64,000 nucleotides of DNA. It comes from Synaphobranchus kaupii. Its lineage: Eukaryota > Chordata > Actinopteri > Anguilliformes > Synaphobranchidae. Shown here one piece after another: positions 33,053-46,699 of the stretch (position 1 is its first letter; every line of letters begins with the position of its first letter). The stretch spans positions 114,958,746 through 115,022,745 of the forward strand of contig CM056380.1 of assembly GCA_029718625.1 (NCBI GenBank), in the 5' to 3' direction. A model generated the notes under the pieces. It had not been told where the DNA came from and made no database searches. It saw only the letters and a list, made by a program, of their open reading frames with translations. The position numbers and the translations under genes were made by a program.

Positions 33053-33898
33053 GCGTGTGAGAGCACAGCGTGGTGCCGGGCGTTTGTAACCGGCACTGCA
33101 GGCTTTTATTTCCCACATACAGTAGCGGTTTACATTCACCTGCTCATGGCCATTACACTACATTCATTTAGCAGAAGCCTCATCCAGAACGACTTACAAT
33201 TTACTAGAAACATTCACCTTAATACAAGCAATAGTGCTGGCTATCAACATTCCCAGACTAACGAGTAGAGATGCAACATCACTAAAGCATGAGTGTAACT
33301 CACCTGCGTAATGCATGTGCCTGTGTGTAAAATGTTTGAATATTGTTCTTTATTCGCTTATTTTTTACAAAAGAACAAATAGGAGCCCTCCTGTATCTCT
33401 CTGTAAAGCAGGTATAATAAGTAGTTCCATTTCCAGGTTATCCTGGCCCAATTAGACCACAGTCACATGTTTCATACAGTGATTCATGGGCTCATCAATA
33501 AATTTAGCCAAAATGTCAGAACACATAAGTGATTGGGTGGATAAATGACTTAATAGCAGAAGTTGGCATGAAATCCAGAAACTGATGATTGTCCTGGCTC
33601 TGCCGTGGAGCGTATGCTGCTACTGTGCTCCTGCTGGCCAAACAGAAACTTACCCAGAGTGCACTGGTGTAAAATCTAGGTTCAGAAAGTAAATGTCCTG
33701 CCCAGTATTTTGTTCCAATCACCTGGATTTGTTCTTTGGCACAATTATCAGCCAGGAGGTAGAACTATTAGTGAAATCAGCTGGAACTTTTACTTTCTGA
33801 CCCCTGGACTCTCCACCTCTGACTGAGTGTTCCTCCCCAAGACGTTCTCGTCTCGTCTGTTTGCGCAGAACGTCACACGTGTTCATGATTCAGGCCTT
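33053..33898. repeat. Inverted copy of samd8 intronic segment (pairs with 47563-48375)
   Basis: The reverse complement of 47563-48375 matches over almost the full length, for example GTGGTGCCGGGCGTTTGTAA, GAGTAGAGATGCAACATCAC and CTCCTGCTGGCCAAACAGAA. One border lies just after the samd8 exon 5 donor and the exon itself is not copied. The segment is therefore a transposed or segmentally duplicated piece. Confidence 0.88.
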
Positions 33899-34384
33899 GT
33901 TATGTTATGTCTATTGATTTACCCTCTTAAAGCCACATTATGCTAGAAATATCTATATGCCCTAAAAATAAATGTCCCATATTCACATCCCAGGAATTTC
34001 AATCGGGTCAGACCAACTTATGCTTTCATTTACTGTGCTGTATGTACTATATGGAAAATGATTCCCATTGAAAGAGGTTGCATTTTTAATTGATTTGATT
34101 TCAAACTGACAAGTGAAATCAGATGGGGCCCCATTTGCTGAGTGCAGAAATATGAAATTACCTGTGTAAAATGGATGGGATTTACTGACAGCAAATGGCA
34201 ACAAGCCAAACCTGCATTGTTACATTTACATTTACATTTTAGACATTTGGCAGACGCTCTTATCCAGAGCGACGTACATTAGTGCATTTTCCAACCTGAA
34301 ACAAGTGCGTTAAAACCACCCTAAAAGGTAAATACGAATTCAAACATAGGCGCAGTCAGTATGGTTTTTTTTTTGGTTTTTTTT

Positions 34385-34404
34385 GGGGGGGGGGGGGGGG
34401 GGGG
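34385..34404. repeat. (G)20 tract next to T tracts
   Basis: Twenty uninterrupted Gs preceded by TTTTTTTTGGTTTTTTTTTT-like sequence. Possible assembly-sensitive homopolymer. Confidence 0.9.
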
Positions 34405-34659
34405 CCACACGATATCAATCATTGGCATGCAATTATTGTGTTAAAATAAGTTTAATAAATAAGCTCAATGTATTTCCCAGTGTAATATTTCTATTTTACA
34501 GAAATGTTACTGCCTTCCTGTCACTCAGTTAGTGTCTAATAAAACAGAGTACCAAGACCATTCGTGCTGTTGCGCGTGTTTATTTCACTCTGTGGTACAG
34601 GGCGCACATTGCCTACGTCAATCTCAGCGACAACTTCAATCAGCTGATATCCCGAGGAT

Positions 34660-35682
34660 ATTACACCCCCCACTGCTCTGGTAACTAACTTTAATTTATA
34701 GGCTGTGTTCCATATGCAGACTTGCGTTCTACGTACTTGCATTCTAGATAGTACATCCTTCCAATTACACTAGCTAGAACGCACTTGATAGTATGCAAGA
34801 GCGCAAGTATGCTTCAATTTTGGAACTCACTTGATGACGTAGTCAGCAGAATAGCCTAACTTTGACTTTACACGGGAAAAACAATAGAATCACCTCCACG
34901 AATTACCTTATTCGATAACCTAGCTACGCTACAGTTAGCGCCATTAGGCCTAAAGCATTTGAAATTAACGACAAATGTTCTAATAAATACTGTTTTGCCA
35001 AATTTTGAATTGTCATTGTTTAAGACTACTTCCATGGTGAAACTAGCTACTTATAACTTTGTGTGTGAGCCATATGAGGCAATCATTTTACCTCAGGTCT
35101 CTTACGTAACAGTTACGGACAGGGACAGCCTGACCTAAGCAGTGGCGTAATCAGTCCAGATCATCTCATACCAACAGTAAAACTATGGAGAGCCGAACAG
35201 TTCAAAAGCTGACGCAAACTAGACACCGTATATCCAGTTGCTCTGCGCCAGTTTTTTTAAGCGAGATATATCCAGTTAACAAGACACCACATATTCAGTC
35301 ATCCTGCGCCACCCAGTGGACATTTGCGAGATAGTGGACATCTCCACATATCCAGTTGGGTAGCTCTCTATGGTAGCTTTGCACTGTCGAACTGGGTAGC
35401 TCTCAGTCTATGGTAGCTCTGCGCTATTCAACTGGCGCGCGCGAGATGTCAAACTGGGTAGCTCTGCGCTATTCAACTGGCGCGCGCGAGATGTTGAATT
35501 GGGTAGCGCCGCGCTATCCAGCTGGAATGAAATGTGTATCTCGTTTGGCCGTGTTTATGAATTGTTAAACGAACAAAACTTGCAAGAATTTGTCTCATAT
35601 ATAAAAAAGACTTCAACTACAATTTATGTGATGCTATTATATCATAGAGACTATTTCCTCGTTGGTTAAATGTTTAGTTGTG

Positions 35683-35730
<48 letters not shown>

Positions 35731-35765
35731 ACGCACACGCACACGCACACGCACACGCACACACA

Positions 35766-35813
<48 letters not shown>

Positions 35814-36290
35814 AGGGATAGCTAGGTCATGCAATATGTTTATGATGACAGTTTGCAGTATTATCGCCAGTATAAAAATGCTTGCAGTCTGTGCGTTTGA
35901 GTCAGTGTAGTCATCAGTGTACTGAGAACATTGGCTTGCAATAAAAGCAACGAGTGAATCCGCCTGGCCTGTCTTTAGATGCGGTCGCTACAATATTATA
36001 TTGATGCATAGGTGTCAACCCTTGGAAAGAGCTGCTCTTATTTTCATGCCTGCAAAACTGTATAAATTCACCAAAAAACCTTTATTAAGAACATTATCTA
36101 TCTATTAAAATCACTCGCCACCACAATTATTTGTCTGATTCAAGTTTATATGTATTTAGCTTTTCATATATTATATTATATTATATTATAGGCATTTAGC
36201 AGACGCTCTTATCCAGAGCGACTTACACAACTTTTTAGCATTTCTTTTTATATAATAAAGACTGTGTAGCTACAAATACATTAAGGTGCT
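34660..36290 (+). repeat. Interspersed repeat segment, copy 2
   Basis: Parallel to 17040-17930 but longer. It includes three tandem copies of an approximately 45-bp unit (AACTGGGTAGCTCTGCGCTA) at 35380-35520 and a (CA)n/(GCACAC)n run at 35686-35810. A pentanucleotide TATAT run next to a SINE tail lies at 36165-36230. Confidence 0.75.
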
Positions 36291-38377
36291 CATTTTAAAG
36301 TAGGTAAACAGACACTCCACATGACTGACCCCACACACTTACAACCCAGTGCAGGAGAGACAGAGATACCCAATTTCCTTAATTATGCATTAGTCGTGTT
36401 GCATGAGCTTGTGACACTTTTAATGCAGTTTTGCTATCTTAATAGCCTAATGATAGCCTAATTAGGCAACGTTAACATTAATGTAGCCTACATATGGTTA
36501 TAAAATGATCTCTCATCTTAATTTGAATAATTTTCTAGTTAACATTAAGTTAGACATGGGTTATTTTACAATTAAACTTCTAGTAACTTCGCTAAATTGA
36601 GTCATCCACCACATTAATACATCATGGAACATTATCTCATTTGGGTCAAAATTGCATAAACATTAACATTGTCCAGTCATAACCATTTAACTGCTTAACA
36701 ACCGTTAGATAGTTGTTAGGTATCTTGTGGGCTACTGCGTTTTCCTGGTTCGTTGTCATAAAGTGCATTAGCCTACAGTCCTGATGCCGCTACTTTCCCG
36801 CAGCCTCAGAAATCAAAATGTGATTGATGCGTTTGAATTAATTATGTTGGAAAAAAATTTAAAACAAAAAACTTATATAGCCTAGACTAGATTTCCCGTA
36901 TCATAACCTTATACGCCCGCATACCTTCGAAAAGGTGGAAACCCCGCATTTTATACGGACAAACCGTATGGGTTGACAATGAGTAGCCTTCCCATTTCAG
37001 GCTTGGACAACACAGGCTAGCGAACACAGGAGCAACGTGGAAGCTAGCAAAATATATGAAAGAAAGATAGTTGTTAGGTATCTTGTGGGCTACCGCGTTT
37101 TCGTGGTTCGTTGTCATAAAGTGCATTAGCCTACAGTCCTGATGCCGCTACTTGCTTTCCTGCAGCCTCAAAAATTGAGAGTAGCCTATAACAGGGATTA
37201 TTCTTTTCAATGAATTGCATATTTAGCCTATGTTTTTTGTTGTTTAATTTTTGCTGTTGAAAGCTATTCCAACTAAAATATTTTTCCAATTAGTTTTTAA
37301 ATTACCAGAAAACGGCGCTTTGAACTATTTCATTTTATGAATGAAATTACGATTATTGATTAATTACGCACTTATTTAATTTAAAACAATAGTGATCGCC
37401 CCTTCATGTCTGCATTCAGATCAGTCTCTGCTCATGTTCAATGATTGTTACTAAACTAAACATCGGTTAAGTTCTTCCAAATATTGTTCCACGTCTTTGG
37501 AATTACAGTAAGAAAATTAAAATGACAAACAACGAAACACTTTGATTATCGTTATGATTCAAATGACCCTGCAAACAAACTTCGGTTTTACTTTATTCGA
37601 TTAGTGAATTCCTGTCCAATCAGCGACATCAATTTATGCATCTTCGAGCTATCCAACTGGATATGTGGTGTCTTGTTTGCGTCGGCTTTTGATCTGTTCG
37701 GCTTACCATGCAAAACGGAATAAGATGCCTAAAGCCGTGTTCACACTGTAGACCTAAGCGCAGCGGAAGTTTTCTGCGCGGCGCGGCGCTCGCCGCTTTG
37801 AATAGCGGCCGAGGGGGCTTTCTGCGTGTAGTTTGCATGTTCTCCCCCCCGTGTCCGCGTGGCTTTCCTCCGGGTACTTCGGTTTCCTCCCACAGTCCAA
37901 ACAAAGACATGCAGGTTAGGCTAATTGGAGACTCTAAATTGCCCGTATGAGTGTGTGAGTGGATGGTTTGTGTGTGCCCTGCGATGGAATGGCGACCTGT
38001 CCAGGGTGTATTCCTGCCTCTCGCCCAATGCATGCTGGGATAGGCTCCAGCCCTCCCTTGACCATGAGCAGGAATAAGTGGGTTAGATAATGGATTGATG
38101 GATGTTTCTCTCTCCTTGCACATGCACATTATCTCAGCAGGGTTAGTATGTTAGCATGTTGCTAATTACTATCATGGTATTACTGTATTACCCTTTCCAC
38201 TTCAGTGGGATGGTCAATGGTTTCAATGTATACCATGATTTAAAATTTTTTATTCAAATTTTCATAATATTATTATGTCTACTACTACTCACAAAGTGGA
38301 TCCCTACAATTTGCTAATAATATTTAGCACAGCCATAAGCTGAATCTTTATACTGACAAATTTGTGGTATTGAGTTA

Positions 38378-39571
38378 TAGTTGAAGTTGAAGTCAGATGT
38401 TTACATACACTTAGGTTGAAGTCAATAAAACAGATTTTTAACCATTCCACAGATTTCATGTTAGCAAACTATAGTGTTGGCAAGTCAGTTAGGACATCTA
38501 CTTTGTGCATGACACAAGTAATTTTTCCAACAATTGTTTACAGACAGATTATTTCACTTTTAATTCACTATATCACAATTCCAGTGGGTCAGAAGTTGAC
38601 ATACACTAAGTTGACTGTGCCTTTAAATTTTTAATATTTGGTCGCATATCCTTTGGCTTTGCATGCCATGACGTCCTGATGTCTGTGACCCAACAACATC
38701 AAAAGACTCTTTATATCTTATTTTCTGGTACTCTTACAAGCAATACTATAACGTCTCTGCATTTGAATTGATCTCTATGGGAATTGGGGGGTGGGGCTAG
38801 ATTTAGCTGTAAATTATGCTGGAACAGTATGGAAACACATGGTTGGCTAAATGGCTCTAAGTCATCAAGGGTCTGACGTATCAAATATGCCTTAAATCAT
38901 CACTCTACTGCCAGATATGCAGTAGATATGGATAGATATCTTGAAGGGTTTCTTCTCCTGACTTATTTTTCCATAGAGTTCAATAGGAAGATTTGTCAGG
39001 AGAAACAACCCTTAAAGCGATCCATCCATATCTACTGCATATCTGGCAGTAGAGTGATGGTTTGAGGCTTGTTTGATACCTCAGACCCTTGATGACGGAC
39101 AGCCATTTTACCAATCATGTATTCCATACTGTTCCAGCATAATTTACAGCTAAATCTAGTCCCACCTCCCAATTCCCATAGAGATCCATTCAAATGCAGA
39201 GACGTTATAGTATCGCTTGTAAGAGTACCAGAAAATAAGATATCAACATTCTTTTGATGTTGTTGGGTCACAGACATCAGAAAGTCATGGCATGCAAAGC
39301 CAAAGGATATGCAACCAAATATTACAAATTTAAAGGCACAGTCAACTTAGTGTATGTAAACTTCTGACCTACTGGAATTGTGATGTAGTGAATTAAAAGT
39401 GAAATAATCTGTCTGTAAACAATTGTTGGAAAATTACTTGTGTCATGCACAGAGTAGATGTCCTAACTGACTTGCCAACACTATAGTTTACTAACATGAA
39501 ATCTGTGGAGTGGTTAAAAATCAGTTTTAATGACTTCAACCTAAATGTATGTAAACATCCGACTTCAACTG
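38378..39571. mobile_element. Sleeping Beauty-type Tc1 foldback element, copy 1
   Basis: Ends carry Tc1 inverted repeats (GTCAGATGTTTACATACACT; right end inverse GTATGTAAACATCCGACTTC) flanked by TA. The inner direct-repeat-like block TCACAATTCCAGTGGGTCAG also marks the family. The interior is itself a palindrome of the shared core module centred near 38990. No transposase. Confidence 0.88.
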
Positions 39572-39783
39572 TATATATATATAATGCAATATAATGACTA
39601 GCCTGTATAGCCAGTGAAAGGGGGAAAAGCCCCACCTGCTTGCGTAACTGATATATCAAAAGCAGAAGCAGGTGATATAATTCACCAAACATAATCTTTC
39701 ATCTACTCTAGTGTAATTCATCATAACCAGAAAAAGGATTTTGGATTAATTGCAATGTATAGTACTGGATCAGTACACAATGT

Positions 39784-40367
39784 ACAAACTCCAATTCCAA
39801 AAAAGTTGGGACAGTATGTAAAATGCACATAAAAGCAGAATGCAGTGATGTCAAAATTCTCTTTTACATATATTTAATTGAAAACATATTTAATGTTTTA
39901 TCTTATCAACTTTATTGATTTTTGTAAATATACGCTAATTCCGAATTTGATGCCTGCAACACGTTCTAGAAAAGCTGGGACAGGGGCAAAACAAAACATC
40001 ACTCTGCTGCCAGATATGCAGTAGATATGGATGGATGACTTTAAGGGTTGTTTCTCCTGACTCATTTTTCTATTGTACTCTATGGAAAAACAAGTCAGGA
40101 GAAACAACCCTTAACAATGATCCATCCATATCTACTGCATATCTGGCAGCAGTGGGGGGTTTTTTGCCCGTCACAATTTTTTTAGAACGTGTTGCAGGCA
40201 TCAAATTCAGAATTAGTGTATATTTACAAAAATCAATAAAGTTGATAAGATAAAACATTAAATATGTTTTCAATTAAATATATGTAAAAGAGAATTGTGA
40301 CATCACTGCATTCTGCTTTTATGTGCATTTTACATACTGTCCCAACTTTTTTGGAATTGGAGTTTGT
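39784..40367. mobile_element. ACAAACTCCAATTCC-type MITE at the palindrome centre
   Basis: TIRs begin ACAAACTCCAATTCC and end with the inverse GGAATTGGAGTTTGT; the inner edges are AACACGTTCTAGAAAAGC and inverse. The core is the CAGATATGCAGTAGATATGG module in both orientations around about 40075. Confidence 0.85.
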
Positions 40368-40681
40368 ACATTGTGGCGTACTGATCCAGTACTATACATT
40401 GCAATTAATCCAAAATCCTTTTTCTGGTTATGATGAATTACACCAGAGTAGATGAAAGATTATGTTTGGTGAATTATATCACCTGCTTCTGCTTTTGATA
40501 TAGCAGTTACGCAAGCAGGTGGGGCTTTTCCCCCCTTCACTGGCTATACAAGCTAGTCATTATATTGCATTATATATATATAACTCAATACCACAAATTT
40601 GTCAGTATAAAGATTCATCTTATGGCTGTGCTAAATATTATGGGCAAATTGTAGGGATCCACTTTGTGAGTAGTAGTAGAC

Positions 40682-40682
<1 letters not shown>

Positions 40683-40732
<50 letters not shown>

Positions 40733-40733
40733 T
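40683..40733. repeat. (TAA)n microsatellite
   Basis: About 17 perfect trinucleotides. Inverted counterpart of 20797-20850. Confidence 0.95.
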
Positions 40734-43379
40734 GAAAATTTGAATAGAAATTTTTAAATCATGGTATACATTGAAACCGCTGACCATCCCGCTGAAGTGG
40801 AAAGGGTAATACAGTAATACCATGATAGTAATTAGCAACATGCTAACATACTAACCCTGCTGAGATAATGTGCATGTGCAAGGAGAGAGAAACATCCATC
40901 CATCCATTATCTAACCCACTTATTCCTGCTCATGTCTTTGTTTGGACTGTGGGAGGAAACCGGAGTACCCGGAGGAAAGCCACGCGGACACGGGGGGGGA
41001 GAACATGCAAACTACACGTAGAAAGGCCCCTCGGCCGCTATTCAAAGCGGCGAGCGCCGCGCAGAAAACTTCCGCTGCGCTTAGGCCTACAGTGTGAACA
41101 CGGCTTTAGGCATCTTGTTATTCCGTTTTGCATGGTAAGCCGAACAGATCAAAAGCCGACACAAACTAGACACCACATATCCAGTTGGATAGCGCGCGCC
41201 ACCAATTTGGTCAGCTCGAATATGCATAATTTGATTTCGTTGATTGGACAGGAATTCACCAATCTAAAAGTAAAACCGAAGTTTATTTGCAGGGTAATTT
41301 GAATCATAACGATAATCAAAGTGTTTCGTTGTTTGTCATTTTAATTTTCATACTGTAATTCCAAAGACGTAGAACAATATTTGGAAGAACTTAACCGATG
41401 TTTAGTTTAGTAACAGTCATTGAACATGAGCAGAGACTGATCTGAATGCAGACATGAAGGAGCGATCACTATTGTTTTAAATTAAATAAGTGCGTAATTA
41501 TTCACATTCATAAAATGAAATGGTTAGTTCAAAGCGCCGTTTTTTGGTAATTTAAAAACTAATTGGAAAAATATTTTAGTTGGAATAGCTTACAACAGCA
41601 AAAATGAAACAACATAAAATATAGGCTAAATATGCAATTAATTTAAAAGAATAATCCCTGTTCTTTCATATATTTTGCTAGCTTCCACGTTCTCTTGTGT
41701 TCTCTAGCCTGTGTTGTCCAAGCCTGAAATGGGAAGGCTACTCATTGTCAACCCATACGGGTTTGTCCGTATAAAATACGGGGTTTCCACCTTTTTGAAG
41801 TTATGCGGGCGTATAAGGTTATGATACGGGAAATCTAGTCTCGGCTATATAAGTTTTTTGTTTTAAAATTTTTCCCAACATAATTAATTCAAACACATTT
41901 TTATTTAAATAAAATCAATCACATTTTATTTCTCCCTCTCTGCTATAGGCTACTCTCGATTTCTGAGGCTGCGGGAAAGTAGCGGCATCAGGACTGTAGG
42001 CTAATGCACTTTATGACAACGAACCACGAAAACGCAGTAGCCCACAAGATACCAACAACTATCTAACGGTAGTTAACCAGTTAAATGGTTAGCTACGACT
42101 GGACAATGTTAATGTTTATGCAATTTTGACCCAAATTAGATAATGTTCCATGATGTAGGCTAGCCTATTAATGTTGTGGATGACTCAATTTAGCGAAGTT
42201 TCTAGAAGTTTAATTGTAAAATAACCCATGTCTAACTTAATGTTAACTAGAAAATTATTCTAATTATGATGAGAACTAATTTTATAACAATATGTAGGCT
42301 ACATGCTAACGTTGCCTAATTAGGCTATCAAAGCTGTTATGTAGACTATTAAGATAGCAAAAGTGAACATGAGCAGAGACTGATCTGAATGCAGGCATGA
42401 AGGAGCGAACACTATTGTTTTAAATGAAATAAGTGTAATTAATCACATTCATAAAATGAAATAGTTCGTTCAAAGCGCCGTTTTCTGGTAATTTAAAAAC
42501 TAATTGGGAAAATATTTTAGTTGGAATAACCTACAACAGCAAAAATGAAACAATAAAAAACATAGGCTAAATATGCAATTCATTTAAAAGAATAATCCCT
42601 GTTCTCTCGATTTCTGTGGCTGCTGGGACAGCAAGTAGCGGCATCAGGACTGTAATGCACTGAACGCAGTAGCCCACAAGATACTTAACAACTATCTTAC
42701 ATTAGTTAATCAGTTAAATGGTTATGACTGGACAATGTTAATGTTTATGCAATTTTGACCCAAATGAGTTAATGTTCCATGATATATTAATGTGGTGGAT
42801 GACTCAATTTAGCGAAGTTACTAGAGTTACTAGTTTCATTGTAAAATAACCGGCCATGTCTAACTTAATGTTAACTAGAAAATTATTCAAATTAAGCTGA
42901 GAGAATTTTATAACGATATGTGGGCTACAGTAATGCTAACGTTGCCTAATTAGGCTATCAAAGCTGTTGTGTAGGCTATTAAGATAGCAAAACTGCATTA
43001 AAAGTGTCCCAAGCGCATGCAACACGACTAATGCATAATTAAGGAAATTGGGTATCTCTGTCTCTCCTGCACTGGGTTGTAAGTGTGTGGGGTCAGTCAT
43101 GTGGAGTGTCTGTTTACCTACTTTAAAATGAGCACCTTAATGTATTTGTACACAGTCATTATTATGTGAAAAGCTAAATGCAGGAATATATTAGGCTATA
43201 TTAACTTGAATCGGACACATAACTGGTGGCAAGTGATTTTAATAGATAGATAATGTTCTATACGGTTTTTTGGTGAATTTATACAAGTTTGTGTTATTTT
43301 TATTACAATATAGAATTTATTATATACTGTAGCAGTCTGTGACAGCTGACACAGACGGGGGTGAGAACGAACCTCGTCC

Positions 43380-43710
43380 TAAAAGAAGCGATATGTTGAT
43401 GCTACTCGGACAGGACTACAGCAGACGCGCAGCAGAAAGAGACAATGAAAGCTAACGTTAGCTATGGCATGTGTAGCCTTGCCAGACAGCCTGCTTTGCT
43501 CATATCTGCCATGGAGTTTATTTGTCTAAAGCGCCCTCGTGCGGTCAGGAGGTGTAACGTAATTTTTATTATTCATTATTTGTTTGCATTATCAGTTTAA
43601 AATTTCGAACGAGTAACCGATTACCCGAATAACCGTTTACATCCCTAGTTGAAATAAAAACCAGTATACACAGTGGGGCCCCAGGATCAGGTTTAAGAAA
43701 CACTGATTTA
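43380..43710. repeat. hAT-like terminal fragments
   Basis: ACCGATTACCCGAATAACCG followed by TTTACATCCCTAG resembles a hAT end. 43655-43707 (AACCAGTATACACAGTGGGG) resembles the end of the MITE at 8060-8120. Both are fragments; boundaries unclear. Confidence 0.45.
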
Positions 43711-43857
43711 GTCTATTCTGGTATTACCCTTTATGAGAGCTAGCCTGCCAACTAGCCCACTTACCTTCCATAGTACGGTTGCCTCCTGGTGATCCGGCAC
43801 CCCTATAGTCTAACATGCATTCGCTTATACACCCTGTACATCAATTATACACACAAC

Positions 43858-45147
43858 CACTGGCGTAGGCACGGTTGGGCCTAGGTGGGCCGAGGACACC
43901 CATTGGGCATCCAGGCCCACCCATACACCCAATCATTGTCTTTAACATTTGTGATAACCAACGTGATATCAAAGCTGGAACCTGTGATGGGCAAATCAGA
44001 ACTGTACATAACCGTGCTTTGACCAATAAATTGTGCGTGAAAAAATGACTCTATTATTGGCTAGATTGAGGTGGCGCGGTATTGAACTAAAGCCACACCC
44101 TTCTTTCAACTACTGTTCAGTGCTCCAGTCTTGAGTAATGCTAGGGTTAGTATTAGCTAGCAAGCAAACGATTCGTAAACATGAAAAAACAAAGTTCACT
44201 ACTAAATTTTATTAAAATAATTCCGACCAACTCCGAGAATGCATCCGAACCTCCATGTAAATCTTCAAGGACCTCTATTTCTCCTGCTGCTAGTGCTGGC
44301 GCTAGTGCTACATTGCCATCAAGTCCTCCACTGCTTCCACCAGCTCTAGTCGTTACCTCGTCCTCAGCCCCTGCTAGCATCGGCCCCAACCCAGGTGCAG
44401 TGTTCGTCCCAGCGTCAGCCTCCTGCTCAGCCCAACCCAGCCCAGCCCCAGTCGCAGACCTATCCGAGATAGAAGATGAGTCAGTACAGCCTAACCTCCG
44501 CTCATTTCCGATCACAACAGCCCCATCAGGTAAAGCACGGAGTTTTTCTGCACAATGGTACACTACGTTCAACTGGCTTGAATACAGTATCGCCACAGAC
44601 GATTTACAGTGTTTTGTAAACCGTGCCGCCACTTTGCCGCAACAGCAGAAGATCGGTTCACCAAACTCGGCTTTAAAGATTGGAAACATAGCTATATCCC
44701 AGCTCTGTACAAAGCATGCCAGCAGTAAACAACATGTTGCTGCTGTATCCAGAATGCACACTTTCAAACTTAGCCAGCAATGGTGTTAAACAGGACTCCA
44801 GATGTGCGTTCAAATGTTTACCATGACAAAATCGTTCCCATTTGAAGAGAAAAGTAACGTTAACGTTAGTGCACTAACTGGTGGGTTTGCTAACGTTATC
44901 GTTAACTAACGTTATCTAACGTAACTTTACAATCACAACTGTACGTTCAAAACACATTATGAGCATTAGTTTCAGCTCCGTAACGTTGGAGTTGAGACCC
45001 AGCAGCGGAGGACGAAGGCAGCTGTAGCAGCGTTTCTCTGGTGTCTGTAAACAAGGCTAGTCTCTATACCCATGAATTTACAGACCTCATATGCAACCGA
45101 TAATTTCTCTTGGCCCACCCACCCAAATGTTTCTGCCTACGCTACTG
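43858..45147 (+). mobile_element. hAT element, 1290 bp, with 8-bp TSD
   Basis: Termini CACTGGCGTAGGCA and TGCCTACGCTACTG form an inverted repeat that continues into TGGGCC/GGCCCA blocks. A perfect 8-bp duplication CACACAAC is at 43850-43857 and 45148-45155. Encodes only an N-terminal transposase-like ORF. Confidence 0.9.
44181..44789 (+). pseudogene. Truncated hAT transposase-like protein (TTF-type finger start), 202 aa
   Basis: Starts MKKQSSLLNFIKI, then a long Ser/Ala/Pro-rich low-complexity region (residues 35-95). The segment KARSFSAQWYTTFNWLEYSI with DDLQCFVNRAA follows, as at the start of the TTF-type zinc finger in ZMYM1-like/hAT proteins. It ends at 202 aa, before any catalytic or hAT dimerisation region. 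In the usual family a cysteine follows ...CFVC; here it is Asn, so the finger is also damaged. Confidence 0.75.
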
Positions 45148-45684
45148 CACACAACCTACAGCAGCCAACTGGGTACATTTTATTTTATGTTCTGATTGCA
45201 ATAATGAGCAAGTATAGATTCAATGCTCTCTGCTTTTTGAAGTTAACAGCAACATCATCTTACAAACGATCCGTGTTGAACCCACCCGTTATCAGCCTGA
45301 ATGTGATGGCTTATTGATAAAGAATAAACATTTTGCAGTGCACTGTTGTAATGTTTTATTGCTGTTCCAGCACAGTAGGTCGTAACATTACCTAACCGTT
45401 ACATAACACAATTCACATTTCAAATTTAAATTGGTCACGACCAAATAAAAAAACATTATTATATAAAAATAATAAAACAGGACAAAATAAATAAAATAAT
45501 TTTCTATGTGAAATTATAATATCAATTTCCTATTACAAAGTTAAACTGTGATTTTAAGTAAGAGATCAAATGTGCCCATAGCTTTCTCTTAAATTGAATT
45601 ATACATCAGCATTTAATTTCCTACATTAGCACAACCCCTGAAGTAGGCCAGTCTGAAATGACAGATTTAGTGTAAATACAATAT

Positions 45685-45687
<3 letters not shown>

Positions 45688-45747
<60 letters not shown>
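45688..45747. repeat. (CA)n microsatellite
   Basis: About 29 uninterrupted CA units. Confidence 0.98.
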
Positions 45748-45748
<1 letters not shown>

Positions 45749-46048
45749 CCACAATACAGTAAGGTTTACTGGAAAACTAAATATCTTAAGACAAAATATT
45801 CATTTTATTCCATATTTTGGCAATAACCCAAGTCTAAAAATGACCTGGACCAGAAAACAATGAATTGAAATGTCACAATACAAGAACAAGAGTCATTATG
45901 GCCATTTATGCACTGGCATTTCCCCTTTTAAATGAGCAGTAATCAAAGGAACGTGAGAGAACCTGCATGTGACTTAACTCCTCGCATTCTAATACCAAGA
46001 CCCCCCCTCCATTCGGTCTTTCACCTAATCCTACAATGATAACCCCCC

Positions 46049-46605
46049 CACCAATCACAAAGCAGAGATCCAACTTCACTACCAATCACAATGTAGAGAT
46101 CCAACTTCACTACCAATCACAATGTAGAGATCCAACTTCACTACCAATCACAAAGCAGATATCCAACTTCACTACCAATCACAAAGCAGCTATCCAACAA
46201 CACTACCATTCACAAAGCAGAGATCCAACAACACTACCAATCACAAAGCAGAGATTCAACTTCACTACCAATCACAAAGCAGCTATCCAACAACACTACC
46301 AATCACAAAGCAGAGATCCAACTTCACTACCAATCACAAAGCAGCTATCCAACAACACTACCATTCACAAAGCAGAGATCCAACAACACTACCAATCACA
46401 AAGCAGAGATCCAACTTCACTACCATTCACAAAGCAGAGATCCAACAACACTACCAATCACAAAGCAGAGATCCAACTTCACTACCAATCACAAAGCAGA
46501 GATCCAACAACACTACCATTCACAAAGCAGAGATCCAACAACACGACAAATCACAAAGCAGACATCCAACTTTACTACCAATCACAATGCAGAGATCCAC
46601 TGCCT
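46049..46605. repeat. 31-bp minisatellite, about 18 copies, downstream of samd8
   Basis: The unit is CCAATCACAAAGCAGAGATC plus CAACTTCACTA. Two alternating variants (TTCACTA/AACACTA) form a higher-order pattern. Located 190-750 bp beyond the samd8 stop, probably inside its 3' UTR. Confidence 0.95.
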
Positions 46606-46699
46606 GCTCCTTGTTATTGGGGAGCCTTGCAAAAGTTACCGTTTGAGCGTAACGTTGCCATCTCAAAGACCGTTACTGCGACTGTCACTGCGAGGGTGT

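Larger units (their letters stand above)
36055..43295. repeat. Giant palindrome (about 7.2 kb), arms about 2.6-3.2 kb
   Basis: The left arm read backward from about 40075 matches the right arm. The matching pairs are TATTGCATTATATAT with ACTCAATACCACAAATTTGT, GGAGGAAACCGGAGTAC with its inverse at 37880, and AAGCCGAACAGATCAAAAGC (41139) with its inverse at 37690. GGTGAATTTATACA (43275) matches its inverse at 36057. The left arm also holds a 1.2-kb Tc1 insertion (38378-39571) absent on the right. The right arm has an approximately 0.9-kb internal duplication (41420-42360 vs 42365-43000). Confidence 0.85.

Noticed and set aside
44153..44767. 204-aa minus-strand ORF
   Set aside because: Antisense of the hAT transposase-like ORF; low-complexity composition keeps both strands open.
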